A DNA stretch of 64,000 bases from Trichuris trichiura (taxonomy: Eukaryota; Nematoda; Enoplea; Trichinellida; Trichuridae): contig JBAJFE010000045.1 of assembly GCA_037903355.1 (NCBI GenBank), forward strand, positions 186,001 through 250,000, written 5' to 3'. The position numbers and the translations under genes are program-made. The notes under the pieces are model-generated. The model ran no database searches and had not been told where the DNA came from. It worked only from the letters and a program-made list of their open reading frames with translations. Below are positions 34,515 through 47,140 of the stretch, in pieces. Within the stretch, counting starts at the first letter, position 1. Every line of letters begins with the position of its first letter.

Positions 34515-37500
34515 TTAGTTGTTGTAATAAAATGTCGGAGGCGCGAATTCGGGATTGCGGTCACTGCGCTGCTTCTCCATGTAGCGGTACGTAGCTTCTG
34601 AAAGAAAAAAGGGAATGTCAACTTCCCAAGACGGGTGGAAATTCGTTGAAAACGAACCTTTCATACTTTCCCCGTCGCCGGGATGAGGGGAAACGAATCG
34701 CTTTTTCTTTAAAACTTCCACCTCTTTCTTTTCCTCGGTTTGCCCCTCCGAGTTGTCCAACGGCAATGGAATCGAAGTTAAGTCTGCTTCACTTTCGCCT
34801 TCTGCAAATAAACTTATGCCATCTCTGCGCTTTGTGAAAAAAACGAAAGGAATTATTACCTGCCAAAGTTGGTGCGCTAATGTTCTTCCTTTCCATCACT
34901 TTGCGCAGTCGTTCGTTCATCAGTTTCTTCCGTCTCTCCTTTAGACGAGCGTTCCTTTCTCGCTGCAGTTTAGTCTTAACAAAAAAGGGACTTGCACAAA
35001 AGACAACGTAACTTCTAGATCAACCTGTTCGGAAGCTTCTTTCAACTGCTTAAGCTGCTCCTGCCTGGTAGCTTCGTCCAAGGAAAAATGATAATAGGCC
35101 GTTCCGAGAGTACGTGGTTCTGCATACGTATAATGAAAGCTGGCTAACATTTAACCAATTGATAAAAGCATACCGTTTGACATGACGTGCTGAAAATGTA
35201 CTGGTCCCATTTCAGCAGCTTCTTCGGCTTCCTTTTCCCATTCTTGTCTGCGCAATTCCCTTCGCATATCTTCTGACATCAATTCAGTATCTTTGCTCCA
35301 ACTGTCCGCTGCCGACCTGCAAAATTGTAGGCACCGTCGCAACCCATTTTTACTTGCATAGCTTAATTACAAAGAACCCTACCTCATACTTAAGCCTTTA
35401 TCAGCTGAAAGGACATTTTGCAACTCGCTTTTGTGACAAGTGCGTGTTCGTCCGAGGCAATCGGTATATTCTACAATATCGTCGTCTCTGCTTGGACTAG
35501 CCGACGCGGAAGGAGCGCCTGACGCCTTCTTTCCAAAACCATTCTCTGCCTCGTCTTCGGACGAAATTTCGTCAATTTCATCATGCGCATTTTTGCTAAA
35601 GTTGACGAGATAAATCGGTTGATTTTCTTCGTCCAATTCTGAAACGATCCTCTCGTTACGAAACTAAAAACGAAGCTAAACAACAGCGCGATGTCAATGG
35701 GCTAATCATTAATGAAAGCGACAGTTTAGCAAAGCGAGATGTATATGTAAAAATTGGTGAAATTATGAGGACAGGCAGCATTGATGGTAGGAAAACTGAC
35801 GTTTACTGCGCCGGTCAAAGACAGGTCGACCTTTTAGGAAAGAACTGACGCTAAAATGCTTACACAAAAATTTTAACCAGAGCCACAGGACAAGGACGTC
35901 CTACTTTGAATGTGAATAAATGAATCGCGCTTAACAGTAAGCCGCTACTTGTGGCTCAGTGAGGACAGCCCTAATGAGCACGCTAAGCCATTCCGGGCAG
36001 TGAGGCAAAAATAGCGCATCCGTTTAAAGCAGTGCCAATAATTTGCTTTCATTGATAAAGATGTACGTCAAACTCAAATGTAGATGATTATAAATCATCG
36101 GAAGTCGAAGGACGAACGGCCGTTTGTTACTCAAGTACATTTGGGTTGAGGAGAAACAAGACTGACTAGCAGAAGCGCTCGTTAGAACGCACAAAAATTA
36201 TCAATAATATCTAGACATTTTTTCGAAGACGGTTCTTAATCTTATCAATAGCTGACTAGCTATCAGTGCGCAAAAATAGCCGTCTTACACGCTGCTGTCG
36301 ACCTTCATTTCCAACCTTCAAAGTGAAACCTAAAAAGTTAAGATTTTACGACTGATCAAAGATGTGGCAACACGATTAGGCGCACATTTCCCAATGGAAA
36401 CCATACACCCACACCTCTTTCCGCATGACAAATTTCTTGGTTATTTTTTGTCGATGAATACTTGGAGGGACATGGCAGAAGTGAGATATCCATTGAATGA
36501 GCGATAAGTCGTTAGTACACGCGCAGCCGAGAAAAACGTTTACTAGGTAACCTTAACATTCAGATAGGTGGGCAATATTTAATGTATCACAGCTAAAACG
36601 CAAAGCTCCCTCATTTGCTGAGGAAAACCCATTCGGCTGATCAGTATAAATCATTTAAAGCTGAAAAATTAAGAAACGTGCAGCAAAGGTGGGTGGATTT
36701 CGCCTCGCTTCCATGATCTTCCTAACGGAAACTACTGTTTCAACAAAAATTGAAATTACTGCGTTGGTAGGAAGCCTTTCAATGTTAATATGTGTTGTCG
36801 CAACTTTATGCAAAACCATGCCAGGCATTGCCCAAAGAAGTTTTGCAAACGACAGGCTACAACTATCTCGTGACTACAGTAACTTTTGAGAATACTCAGA
36901 AAAAATGTTACATTTGTAATATTAACAGTCGCAATTATTCTATGCAGTTGCTGTGGGAATTATTATGATTATTATTATCATCGTGCATTACTCGCTGCCT
37001 TTCACATTGCGTAAGCACGCAAACAGTTGAAGAGTCCCTTAAGTCGTACCGTTATCTGGTACGTAGCGGGTCAGTGAAGAGGCAAAATATGCAGGAACAT
37101 TTAAAGTTTCCAGCTATCATAAACTCTTAACGGTATAATCATAACTTCAAATTCAATGTTTATCCCAAGTCTAGGTTATCCTTTCATCAGTAAAATCATA
37201 ATTCTTGAAGGTTATGAGAACAGCACCAACGTAACAACACTTTAATTTTTATTAAGAAAGGACAACATTGCACATGCGCTACTTCTTAAGGATAGTCTGA
37301 GGCCCGGACAACTCTTTCATAGCATAAAACCGTTAGCAATGGTATAAAAGGGATCCTGTTAGCTCTTAAATGGTGTTGTTACTTTTTTTTAGCTTTAGAC
37401 AGAACTCGATCGCGATTGCCCCCTGGGAAACTAGTCTGAAAACAAAAACTGAAACGATAAGCTAACCTGCGCATCATATAAAAGTTATTGACTTCAGGCT

Positions 37501-38083
37501 GATAAAGTTACGCCCATAATTTGCTAAAGGCAACGCAGAGAATAGAGAAAGACCAGTTCGAATTAAGCCACTAAACTAGAAGCAAAAATACGAACAAACC
37601 TTTGGCCCTTCCAGATCGCAAGCGATCGTACAAGGCCGCCTTCGCTTCCAAAGTCTGCTTGGACTTTGCCAGCTGACGCTGTAGCTCTTGTTGTTCCGCG
37701 TCGGAAACGGTTGCAATTGACTTTGCATTTTTCTGCGCTTCTTTGGCTTCGCGAATAGCCCGCCGCTTTTCCGCTAGTACAGGCTAAATCAAAAGTTTTT
37801 CCATCACTACAGGCGAACCGCTCGTACATTGCTACCGCAAAAAGCTCACCTTTCCTTTCACATAAACAGCCGCGCTACTGACGCCAGCTTGGGCGGATTG
37901 TCCTTTCAGAATATCTTTCTTCTTCAGTAGTTCGGCTTTCAAGTCGAAAAACTGAAACAACAATTTCTGCTTATATCAATCCCGGACACAAGAGTTAATG
38001 ATAAAGTGGCGGTCAACGCAAAACGCAAATGCTAAAAGATTTTAATTTACCGAAGAAACGTTGCCTTGCACTTTCTTGGACAT
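34515..38083 (-). CDS. CCDC174: CCDC174-type nuclear coiled-coil protein
   Basis: Landmarks follow human CCDC174 from end to end. MSKKVQGNVSS (38083) is followed by FFDLKAELLKKKDILKG (about 37950). A charged coiled coil ends LEAKAALYDRLRSGRAK (about 37610). After an intron of about 2 kb come LDEENQPIYLVNFSKN (about 35636) and IVEYTDCLGRTRTCHKSEL. Next are SEDMRRELRRQEWEKE, MGPVHFQHV, LGTAYYHFSLDEATRQEQL and a basic stretch RLKERRKKLMNERLRKVMERK. The end is RSDRNPEFAPPTFYYNN. The human protein is nuclear and associated with spliceosome/exon-junction components; a similar role here is inference. A 60-nt segment before the last exon (GTTCGT to TTTCAG) is divisible by three, so it may be either exon or intron. 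The start ATG is 146 bp from that of the divergent mL48 gene. Confidence 0.88.
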
Positions 38084-38229
38084 ATTTCTTTCTCGTCAAG
38101 GCAGACGGGGACGAGCAAAATAAATGTGCCGGAAAGCAATGCAACCACCGCAGGACCAATGCTGTTAGCACTTTACAGTAGCTTTGAAGTGAACCTGCGT
38201 TGCTTTTCGCAGTGGCAAGTATATGTGCG
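38084..38229. promoter_or_regulatory. Putative bidirectional promoter
   Basis: Only 146 bp separate the start codons of the divergent CCDC174-type and mL48 genes, so both promoters must lie here or within 5' exons. No TATA box or known motif is evident. Confidence 0.45.
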
Positions 38230-39002
38230 ATGTTTTTCTTACGTTTAGGCGGAACTGTTTTCAAAACAGAGTTCAAGAAAGCATTGTTAGGAAATGCGCG
38301 AACCGTAATAACTTCGGCCGACATAAAAGACGACTTGCAAAGGTCGCTTTACGAACCAATTTTTGTAAGCACTGTTCATTCGATTAGACGAATGCAGAGA
38401 TGGTTTTTTAAGGAAGCCCCTAAAACTCCTCCTTTGTACTCTCGTTTGAACATACAGCTGCGCGGCTACGACTTTGCGGTGCTCGAACAGTTTCAAGGCT
38501 ACGTGCACAAGGTGGTGCGCTATATGGGTTTCAAAGTCGTGGATGCGTACAAACACTCGCTTCGTTATTTTGTTTTCCATGACGAATCGAAATTTTTAGA
38601 TGGGCAGCTCCTACGCGGAATTCTCTTTGTACAATATATAAACCCCGATCGAAAGCGGTTGAAGCGGTTTACAAGTTATCCCATTACGAGCGTAACGTTC
38701 AATTAGCCGACGTTCCGGCTCACCTGGTGGATTTGTTGTTGGATGTTATTCAAACTGACCTACCTCAAGGTGTACAGCTTTCCCTTCACGAGCACACAGC
38801 CGAAATAGAAAACATTCGCTACATACCCAATTCAGACTTGAAGGAAGCTCACAAACAGCTAGAAGAGTTGAACGAGAGATGTCAAGGCTGTAGCAGTTGG
38901 CTCGAAACATTTCTGCCGGCCTGTAACGATGCTCTACTCAGCTTATCCACAGAGTCCTTTTATATTTTTTCCGAGCGACTATTGCTTTCTGGACTATCTT
39001 AG
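38230..39002 (+). CDS. MRPL48: Mitochondrial large-subunit ribosomal protein mL48
   Basis: Two exons, 38230-38546 and 38600-39002, join in phase 2 across a 53-nt intron (GTACAA donor, TTTTTAG acceptor) to 239 aa. The basic, hydroxylated N-terminus (MFFLRLGGTVFKTEFKKALL) suits mitochondrial import. The S10-like domain is clear: YSRLNIQLRGYDFAVLEQF, YVHKVVRYMGFKVVDA, then across the splice WAAPTR, HYERNVQLADVPAHLVDLLL and IQTDLPQGVQLSLHEHTAE, ending in a coiled helix KEAHKQLEEL. This is the usual mL48 pattern. The start could also lie in a short upstream exon because TTTAGGCGG at 38244-38252 resembles an acceptor. Transcribed divergently from the CCDC174-type gene through a spacer of about 150 bp. 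Confidence 0.85.
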
Positions 39003-39298
39003 TAGTGTGAAATGCTCGCTAGCATATGTACGCTCCAAAAGGAAGCCATAAATGGTATGAGAAAGTTTGTCGGTGTCTGTGCTCTCATGTAATAAGTTTA
39101 CTTCTTTTTTAAGGCTACTTTATTGATTAAGAAACGTCAGCGGATGCGATTGCATATTGTTGTAGTTGTCGTCGTCCCAACTTGAACCCGTACTTCACCA
39201 TTGTCCATAATCTAAGCTTGTAAAGCTTGCCAGAATCTGTATTCGCCAAGTAAACAATTATTTTTGAGCATTCCAATTAAAATTTTTAATTTTCAGGC

Positions 39299-39463
39299 AT
39301 GGGCAAACGCATCTTAATTTTCCTAATGGCTCTAAGTTGTTTTTATAATGGATATTTCCTCTCACGAACTTTATTCGGCCAATTGAAGAGTATGCAGGCT
39401 CAACAATTGTTCAAACTTAAAGAGATTCGACTGGTCCTTCGTTGCATCGCAAAATTAAGCTGA
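39299..39463 (+). CDS. Small membrane-anchored or secreted peptide, hypothetical
   Basis: 54 codons starting MGKRILIFLMALSCFYNGYF: a basic N-terminus and a hydrophobic core like a signal peptide or single membrane helix. A helical, basic remainder follows (SRTLFGQLKSMQAQQLFKLK). The ATG comes two bases after a strong acceptor-type sequence (AATTTTTAATTTTCAG), which could be a trans-splice or 5' UTR acceptor. No family recognised. Confidence 0.4.
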   Translation: MGKRILIFLMALSCFYNGYFLSRTLFGQLKSMQAQQLFKLKEIRLVLRCIAKLS

Positions 39464-42400
39464 AAAGGACGCATTAATAAATCAGATCAAAAATGAATTT
39501 TTATTTCAACCAGAATACCTGTGAATAATTGCAGCTTCTTACAACGAGCGATTTTTTAGTTTCAATTTGACCTATTACGCTGCCGTAAAGTTTAGAGACC
39601 AAATTTGGCCACTTGAAAACAGCGTGCGTACAATAGTGTTCCCATTTCTAATTCAATGAACTTACTTCCATTGTAGGCTTCATGCAGCGTAAAAATTCTA
39701 CTTTTCCTACCTGTGTGGGTTTAATTTCGTTCATTCGCTTATGCACTCTTTGTGGTTCGGTAATGAATGGCGCATAGTGGAATATTTCTTGTCGTTCACT
39801 TTTCCGTGTAAGATACTCGATTATGGTTGATAATAGAAATCTGCATGCAAAATGGAGTGTCGATATGTTCACGTATTTATCATTTCATCTACAATGTTGC
39901 AGGGACAGCCGTAGGAAGCAAGACGCAATCTACAGCAAATCCGTAGCTGTTGTTTCCTTGTAAAAGCTAACAACAAAGTTCACCGTATTATCTCCTGATA
40001 ATAAAGTATGTTTAAGAAGCTGTTTTCGTACTGCCAGTGGACAACGGAAGGTATGATACGTCCGAAAAGTTTGAAGCAAAACAAAGTGTGCAAATTAATT
40101 TATTGCTACTCTATTTTATCTAGATTCGTCTTGTCATTTCACCGTCGATTGTTGAAGTAGACGCGAAAGAACGGCAGAAGCAGTTTTACTGCGAAGCCAT
40201 TAAAGATTCAGTGCTTTTTTGCTTTATGACGCGGTAGGTGGCGTAGGTCAATATGAGCGAACTCGTTTACATTGAAAATAAAGCCTTTTTTTGTTCCCGC
40301 AGGTAAGGATTCATTGGCTTGTACGAAATATAGCTCTCGTAAAAATTTATTTTTTTCGTAGCTTTCGAGACTAACCGCATCTCGTCGTCAGCACCAGACG
40401 TGACGACGTTTGACGCCGACGAAGGTATACGGTTAGTCCTGAAATAAATCTTTGCAGGGTCCGTTTTCCACATATACCACTGAACACGTCTTCGTTTTTC
40501 CTGTAAGAGGCGACCAAGACGACGTCATTGATGAAAATATACTAATCAGCGAGCAGAAACCAGTTTTCAAATGGAATGACTATTAATTTGCGGAAAAACT
40601 CAAAACGAATAGCTGAGGCAAGTAGGTATTTATGGAAACGAGAAAACGTAGCATGTGCTGATAAAGTTGCTAGTTACACGAACAAACGTTACGTGGTTGC
40701 CGAAAAAGAAAAGTAACCGTTGCGCATAGTATTCTAAACTAGTTTAAAACCTTTGATTAAACAATCTGTCTAACCCACTCGAACAGCGATAAGTTTGTTT
40801 GTTTATCAGATTAATGACGGCCCGTCCTTAAGATAGTAACAGCCGGCAGTTATGGAAAAAGTGCAAAAGGCATTCTTTTTGCGGAAGAGTTTATTTAGAT
40901 TTACTTTCCTTTAAAGCGCGGTAATATCCTAACCGTTTTAGCTACGCTTATAGCCTACTGTAGCTTCTGTACATTTATCGAATAAAATAAACAACAGCTG
41001 AACCTAAAAAATGTGAAAGCGGATGATTTATGTGTAATAACTGAATTTAAAAAATGGACCGCATTTGCATAAAGCGCCACTCCAAATAAAATCAAGTCTC
41101 GTGTGGAAGTTATGTCGGATTTTTCAGATTAATTTATCGTTTTTCACGACAGTCTTTTCTAGTTTTTTTGCTCATTCCACATTTAGAACTTTATCCGGCG
41201 TACATTTGCCGCCCATTGATATTGAATTGATTTGTAATTGTAGCACGGTGCATTTGGCATTTCGTCTTCAGCTTTCAAAATAAGCGGTGTATTAATTACG
41301 CTTTTAATCATACCTGTCTAAAGCGCTTCCGACTCACTTGTTATGCGTATTACAAACCAATGGATAACTTGTTCTTTTTTCATGCTGTTAAATTGACCGT
41401 AAATAAATTGGCATTAATAAGTGGCAACTGTTTTCGCTACTTTCCCTCAGTAGGCCGCGAACAGAAAGCGGCCGCTATTACTTGCCTGAAAATGGCTAAA
41501 ATACCTTTGTATTTATCGTCCATGTTGTTGCCGAAGAGCGCGAATATCTTAGCTACCATAAAACGTATTAAGACTCTTGTAAACACTGAAGAAGACCCGG
41601 CAATCGTTCAGACAGCGGTTTTTCCAGTTGAAGTGCTCTTCTTAGCTCTGCCGAGTGCGGCGAAAACTTGTTCGGCTTCAAAAATTCGAATTCTTCATTC
41701 CTGGTCGGTACTACTTCAACTCCAAAGCTGACCATGCCGTTCATAATCACCAAGTAAAAAAGACGTATTGTCTTTGTGCCGACAGCTCAGTGACTGAGGA
41801 AATCCTATTGTCTCATCAGCAACGTATGGATTTTTGATTACCAAAGTTGGCCGTTTATTGATTAGATAAAACCTTTTCAACAAATGGAGTTTGATTCCTG
41901 TAATAGCGGCAGTGATGCTTGCTAATTACTGCCCAATTGATGTAGGATAATTTTCCATTGTTTTTCTCGAAGAGTTTGTAATCGTATATCAACAAGCAAA
42001 TCATCCAACTAAAAAAAAATTAAAAAATTACTTACCGGTAAAAGGAAGACTTCAGTTTTATCGATAAGCACTAAGTGGAAACAGGCAGTTAAGTTATTTC
42101 TCAACAACTCTTCTACTTTCGCTATTAGTAATAATTTCCAGTTCCTTATGTTTTACTGTCTGTTTTTTCTCAAAGGGTTCATATAATAAGAAATTGCGTT
42201 TCTGTGTGCTTATCACAAGCTTGAGACGTACGTAATGTGCGGATCATATTCCTTTTTTATGTTCGCCTACGCGGGAAGGATAGCTAAGAGAGCAACGTTT
42301 CACTGGTTGACTTAAGGAATGACGCAATCCTCAGAACCGCTAAGTGGACTTCATAGTTGAAGTTTTACAGGTAACGAATAGAGCATTGCGTAAGAAGGGA

Positions 42401-42923
42401 TAACGCGATTTTACATGGGGAATTAGCAATACGAGAAGTACCTCTGTCCGTGCTTCGCAGGTGGACAAATCAGGGTTTCCCTGAAAACCTGTTTTGCTCC
42501 CCCGGCATTCGGCGCGCATAAAACTTACAGCTTTTCACGTCAACCACACACGGCCAGAAAGACAAGGAAAGCGGTTTCCGCTGATTTGACGAAGCGCCGC
42601 GCGCGCGCTCGAAGTGGGCGTTTAAGTTTTCGCTTTTCCCTACTTAAGATCACCTGTCCTACTTGACCTTCCAAAAGAGCAGATTTGTAGCGAACTCTGT
42701 ATCAGTGGCAGCAGTGTCGCAACAATCATACTCACACAGACTAAAGAAGAAACGTTCCTATGCAAACATAGAGTTCCCTATCTCTGCAGTCGTCCAGTGA
42801 CGGGCCGCTCAGTCTCATATTTACCTAACTGATCTCGCTGCCACCTTGGCAAGGGCGACCTCGTCCATCCTTTCGCGTCCCTGTTGAAATTTGACAAGCA
42901 CCCAAAGCATCTAGGTGACTACT
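39464..42923. other. Long gene-poor region
   Basis: Apart from a Penelope terminal relic near 40340-40440, no gene is supported. Overlapping ORFs on both strands at 41360-41840 have coding-like stretches but no domain and conflict with each other. GC-rich DNA at about 42440-42660 may belong to the ZIP gene's promoter region. Confidence 0.4.
40330..40440 (-). mobile_element. Penelope pLTR relic with hammerhead-like core
   Basis: On the minus strand CUGACGA is followed by a 5-bp stem II (CGAGA/UCUCG), then AAA and GCUACG, the same order as in the pLTRs at 16.9 and 19.7 kb. The flank (GACTAACCG at 40372 and CGGTTAGTC near 40430) forms an extra inverted repeat. No RT sequence is nearby. Confidence 0.5.
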
Positions 42924-45900
42924 ATGGACCCAGTTCAGTTGAAAATCATCTTTCTTGCTGTTATGTTCATTCTTACCGTCTTTTTTGGCCTTCTGCCGTT
43001 GCCCGTACGTAAGAACACGTCTTTAAGCTTGTACGACTGACCTTTCCCTCTATTTGCAGCTGCTTCGCTTTTTGGATTCGAAACTGTCAACCGACGGAAG
43101 ACGTAAGACATGGCCCGGTTTGGTTCTCTGCTGCCTTACTTGCGTATCTGCTGGCGTCTTTTTTGGAACTTGTTTTCTCCATCTTTTTCCGGAGAGCAGG
43201 TAGGCTCACGTCATTGCATGCTTCAGTTCCAAGTTATTCAATACTTTTTCCCTCATTCAGTCCTCGGCCTCGTTTTAAAATTTGCCCGCTCAAAAATAAT
43301 CTTCTAATGCTGACATTCTGCATAGTTCGGAAAAATGGTATGGCTTAGGCGGTGTTTTGTTTACGACCTCTCCCGCGGGCGTAACATTTTTCTAGATGAT
43401 TTACCTTGTTTATGCAAATCGTCAATTCTCTCAGAAAAATTGAAGCTAGTCAATGCTGAATGGGCCAACTGGTTAGTTTCCAAACCGGCAGGCATTTTGC
43501 GGTCACAGCAGAGCATGGAGGAGCAACTTAGCACGTTTCTTGACGTCCGGTTGAAGGAATTTTTAATGGGCATTTAAAGCTCAGCTGGTATATGCAACAG
43601 TCTTTGCTTCTAGAGAAGCGTGAAATAGCAACCCTAAGCTTTGAACATGTCCTAGCGTTTCGCTGGACTTTAGAGCGTCACTGATGGGCAACCCAAGAAC
43701 AGGTTTTGTACCTTTTCAGCAGTTGGAATAATTTTCCGCGGACAAATGCTTATCATCTCCGCTGAGCTCTTTTTATTTTCGTTCACCCATAAAGTGGGAG
43801 TATTGTTCCTCCAATCTCTCGTTGTAAAAATTCGTCAAGCGTACTGGCTGTTGGCTTTACTTAGAAACAGGCTTCCACCCATCAGGCAAAGTTCAACTTT
43901 GCCGATGAATATGCATTTCTGGCCCAACTATGAGTGTCGAACATATTTCGAAAAGGCCAGGCTGGGGTGTAGGCTTGAATAATTTGTCCCTGCGCTTACG
44001 CTTTGACGCAGAAATTTTTTTGACGGGATTATTAACGAAAAAACGATAGCGTACATTCATTACTTAGGCAGGGTTCTTTAAAGTTGGATTGGCTGTTGGA
44101 ATTTTCGCAAGGGAAGCTTATGCCAAACTTTTTAGCGTACTTTCAGACTATGCAAATAAGTTTTAATTGTCTTTTAATGAATAATGAGCATCCAATTACC
44201 ATTTTTGATTTTTTCTTCCCTATTTACCATAACTAAAAAGTACGCACCTTTGTTGAACTTCTGTTGTATAATAAACGGTTTGAGTAGGCCTTCTCCTCAG
44301 ATAAGGTGTAGACGTGCACGTTGTTCATTTGTTTCATTTTAATTGCAGGGAAGCCTTTGAAGATTTACAGAAGGAACGTTCATGGCCGAGCAACTTGCCT
44401 ATTAGCGAGGCCATTGCTTGCCTTGGCTTCTTTGCCACTTTCCTTCTTGAAGAAATTGCCGTATGGATATTAAAGAAAAATACGCCAACTTCCACGTCCG
44501 AATGGCCCGTAGCAAAGTGAGTACACTATTTTGGTTTTGCCGACGTGATGATAAATTCAGCTCAAATGTTCGTGCACGAGTGAGGTGACATCAAAGGCGA
44601 ATTGTTTACGCGAAAAATATGCAAATGCAGAGTTCGTCGAATCGCTTTGAAAAGATTAGATTTGGTCAACAGCTTTACCTACTCCTCCTTTGGGAAGATG
44701 ATCGTTCAGTCTGTAATTACGTCACTTGAATTCAAAGGATCAGTTTTTGCACAGTTTTCTGACATATGCTATGCCCTCTTGCTGTCGGCAGCAACAAAGT
44801 TTATTGGCGGTTGACAATTTATCAAGCGGAAAAACAATCAGATATACGCAAGAGTTAAGTGACCATAAATCTGCATCGCGTGGGCGGGAAATAAACACAA
44901 CAGAACTGACAAGTGATGTTATGCAGGAAAAAAAGATTGCGGTCACCGACGCGCAGCCGGCAAGTTGCTCTTTGCTATAACGACACTGCCGTGTTCCAGA
45001 TTTTATTTCTTTAACTTGCCGCCTACGTAAAGCAGTTTGGTCGACGGGTGAGCAAAGTAGGTTGTTATCAATGATGAAGGAGAAGCGATAGTCTTTTTCT
45101 GCTCAAAATAGCGTTTGACCATTAGGTAGTATATGCATTGACCCTACCCTACTTGTGCAACAAAGGCGTACACGAACCCTTTTCAGTTTACCGTGGTTAC
45201 AGTTTTGTTTTTGATGAATATTTTCCCACAACGTAAAACATTTCAAGACGTAGCGTTTTCATGTTTTTGTGCTTCTGGGAAAATCAAGTTTTTGCATACT
45301 ACAAGTTCTGTCTTCTATTCATTCCTTTTAGGTTTAACGACGTCAAAGTGACTTACGTGTCTTAATCAGATTAGTAGAATGTGCTTAAAATAGTTTTTAT
45401 GGTGTTCAGACTTTCTTATCAGCATGTCATCCATCCCTGCATTTCTAATATGCAAAATTTGTAAAAATGCCGTCTTTTGCTTGACCCGTCCTTCTAGCTC
45501 TAACCTAAACTCGCATCCCTCCAAAAAAGCCTACGTTATTGCACAGGTAAGAATGTGCTCCAATCCCCACAGTAAGCTCACGAGTCGCTCTTCAGCAGGT
45601 GTACATAACAGTCTTCGTTTATTATGTTTCAAAGTCATAGGAAAGGAAACAATAAATTTAGACCATGTCACATCTTCAGGACCTTTCTTATTATCTAGTT
45701 GCCATGCCGCCACTCTACTAGCCCACTTTACGCTGTTACTTTTTGCTCTAATGGGCTAAACCTTAAGCGCATGCTAAGGCTAAGGATACTTGTTATATAA
45801 TGGCAAAATCTCATTTATTTCTTACAGGAAACATCTACTGCTGAATCTGTTACCTGCCTGCCAGAAAGTACTGATTCAATTCGAGTTGTTATCTTTCGAC

Positions 45901-47140
45901 GCTCAGGCTTAGGCTTAGGCTTAGGTAATTCAAAGCGCGTACGACCTTTCGAGTTACTTCCATTTAGTTCCATCTTATTTGTCGGGATTTTGAGCCAGAC
46001 CCGTAGCTAATTATGGATCTCTTCTATTTTTCGCTTTGTTTGACTTGCTAGAGGACGTAACGTCACAAGGAGATGCGCAGACGGTTTTTTGAATAGCAGT
46101 GAGCTTAGGTTCTTGTCCGCACATTTTGTCAATAGTCTTAAGTTGCTTTATAACTGTTTTTGTAGTACTTTTAAACGCGTAACAACTTGCAGCCAGCGAG
46201 CATTCTTCTTTGGTCAAAGGATTTGGCTGTATTATTGATAGCCTTCAGAGAGCAACAGTTTAGTCATGTGGCCAAGGCAGAGTTCGAATGATGGGCAACA
46301 TACGCGTAGTATAGTTTTCTAGCGCTATTCAGTAAATGACTGCGAAGGTTTCCTTTCATGCAACGAAGGAACCATATCGTGCATTTGCATATTTTACCGT
46401 AGGCGCCTTGGGCTTTTGCCTTGCAAACTGCTCAAGTTTTATTGCAGTAATCATGAGCTTAACGCGGTGACCAACCGTCCTTCTGATGATGGAGGAAAAC
46501 GAGACATCCAACTAGCTGTGGAGGACAACACACAAGAGCATAGTGACGCTGGACGTTTGGCATTTGTTCATTCCCTTACTCTTGTTGCAGCAATTTCCTT
46601 TCACTCCATATTAGAAGGTAAAAACTGTAAAAAATGTTATTGCTGGAAAGTTGCATTTTTTCTATAACCGGCAGGCTTGGCTATCGGTATTCAAACGAAG
46701 GCTGCCGACGTGATAACGTTATTTATTGCTGTGATCAGTCACAAGTGCCTTATTGCTATTAGCATCGGACTCCAAGTGGCCAAGGAGAATCGCGGCCGAA
46801 AATGGGTCATTATTCTTTGCATAGTTTTGTTCGCCGCTGCTAGCCCTCTTGGAATTGGTATTGGCGTAGGTATTGATAACGCGAAACTGGAGTCAGGAGA
46901 CCAAGGTGAGAGCATTTTTTGAAAGTATCCTTTCGCAGTGAACTTAGCGTGACTTTTGCAGGGGTCCTTTTCCTAGTCTTCACGGCTCTTTCAGCTGGAA
47001 CGTTTATGTACATAACGTTTTTCGAAATTTTGAACCGTGAACTTGCAAATCCTTATCCAAACTCGGTGAAGCTAGCCACTTTGGTGCTCGGTTTCCTTCT
47101 AATCGGCACCATCATAGCGCTGGTGCCACATGAAGGCTAA
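42924..47140 (+). CDS. ZIP family zinc/iron transporter (SLC39A1-3 type)
   Basis: Exons 42924-43004, 43060-43199, 44349-44516, 46448-46617, 46675-46905 and 46962-47140 join without phase conflict to 322 aa. Helix 1 begins KIIFLAVMFILTVFFGLLPL. Helix 2 has VSAGVFFGTCFLHLFPES and helix 3 ISEAIACLGFFATFLLEE. A hydrophilic cytosolic loop follows. The ZIP signature is SFHSILEGLAIGIQTK (helix 4, metal-binding H, E and Q), with HKCLIAISIGLQ in helix 5. Helices 6-8 follow, ending LIGTIIALVPHEG. ZIPs move zinc or iron into the cytosol across plasma or organelle membranes. Introns 2 (1.15 kb) and 3 (1.9 kb) are long for this window; intron 3 carries unexplained ORFs. Confidence 0.93.
45424..46010 (+). 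CDS. Possible gene nested in ZIP intron, unrecognised
   Basis: A 111-codon ORF (45424-45759) opens with a Cys-pair motif, FLICKICKNAVF. A plausible exon at about 45829-46007 (TTCTTACAG acceptor, then ETSTAESVTCLPES ... RVVIFRRSGLGLGLG) follows. The two could be spliced, for example from the donor at 45547 (CAG/GTAAGA). No family recognised, and the intron location makes a chance ORF quite possible. A minus ORF at 46011-46217 is equally unassigned. Confidence 0.2.
45905..45925. repeat. Interstitial telomere-like repeat
   Basis: About three and a half tandem TTAGGC units, the telomere hexamer typical of nematodes, inside intron 3 of the ZIP gene. Too short to be a telomere. Confidence 0.8.

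Noticed and set aside
41360..41840. Overlapping ORFs on both strands in the gene-poor region
   Set aside because: No recognisable family, and the two strands compete; could be a decayed gene but not supportable.
44602..44814. Plus ORF starting MFTRKICKCRVRR, superficially like a FAM72-type cysteine motif
   Set aside because: Similarity covers only a handful of residues, with no continuation; lies in a ZIP intron.
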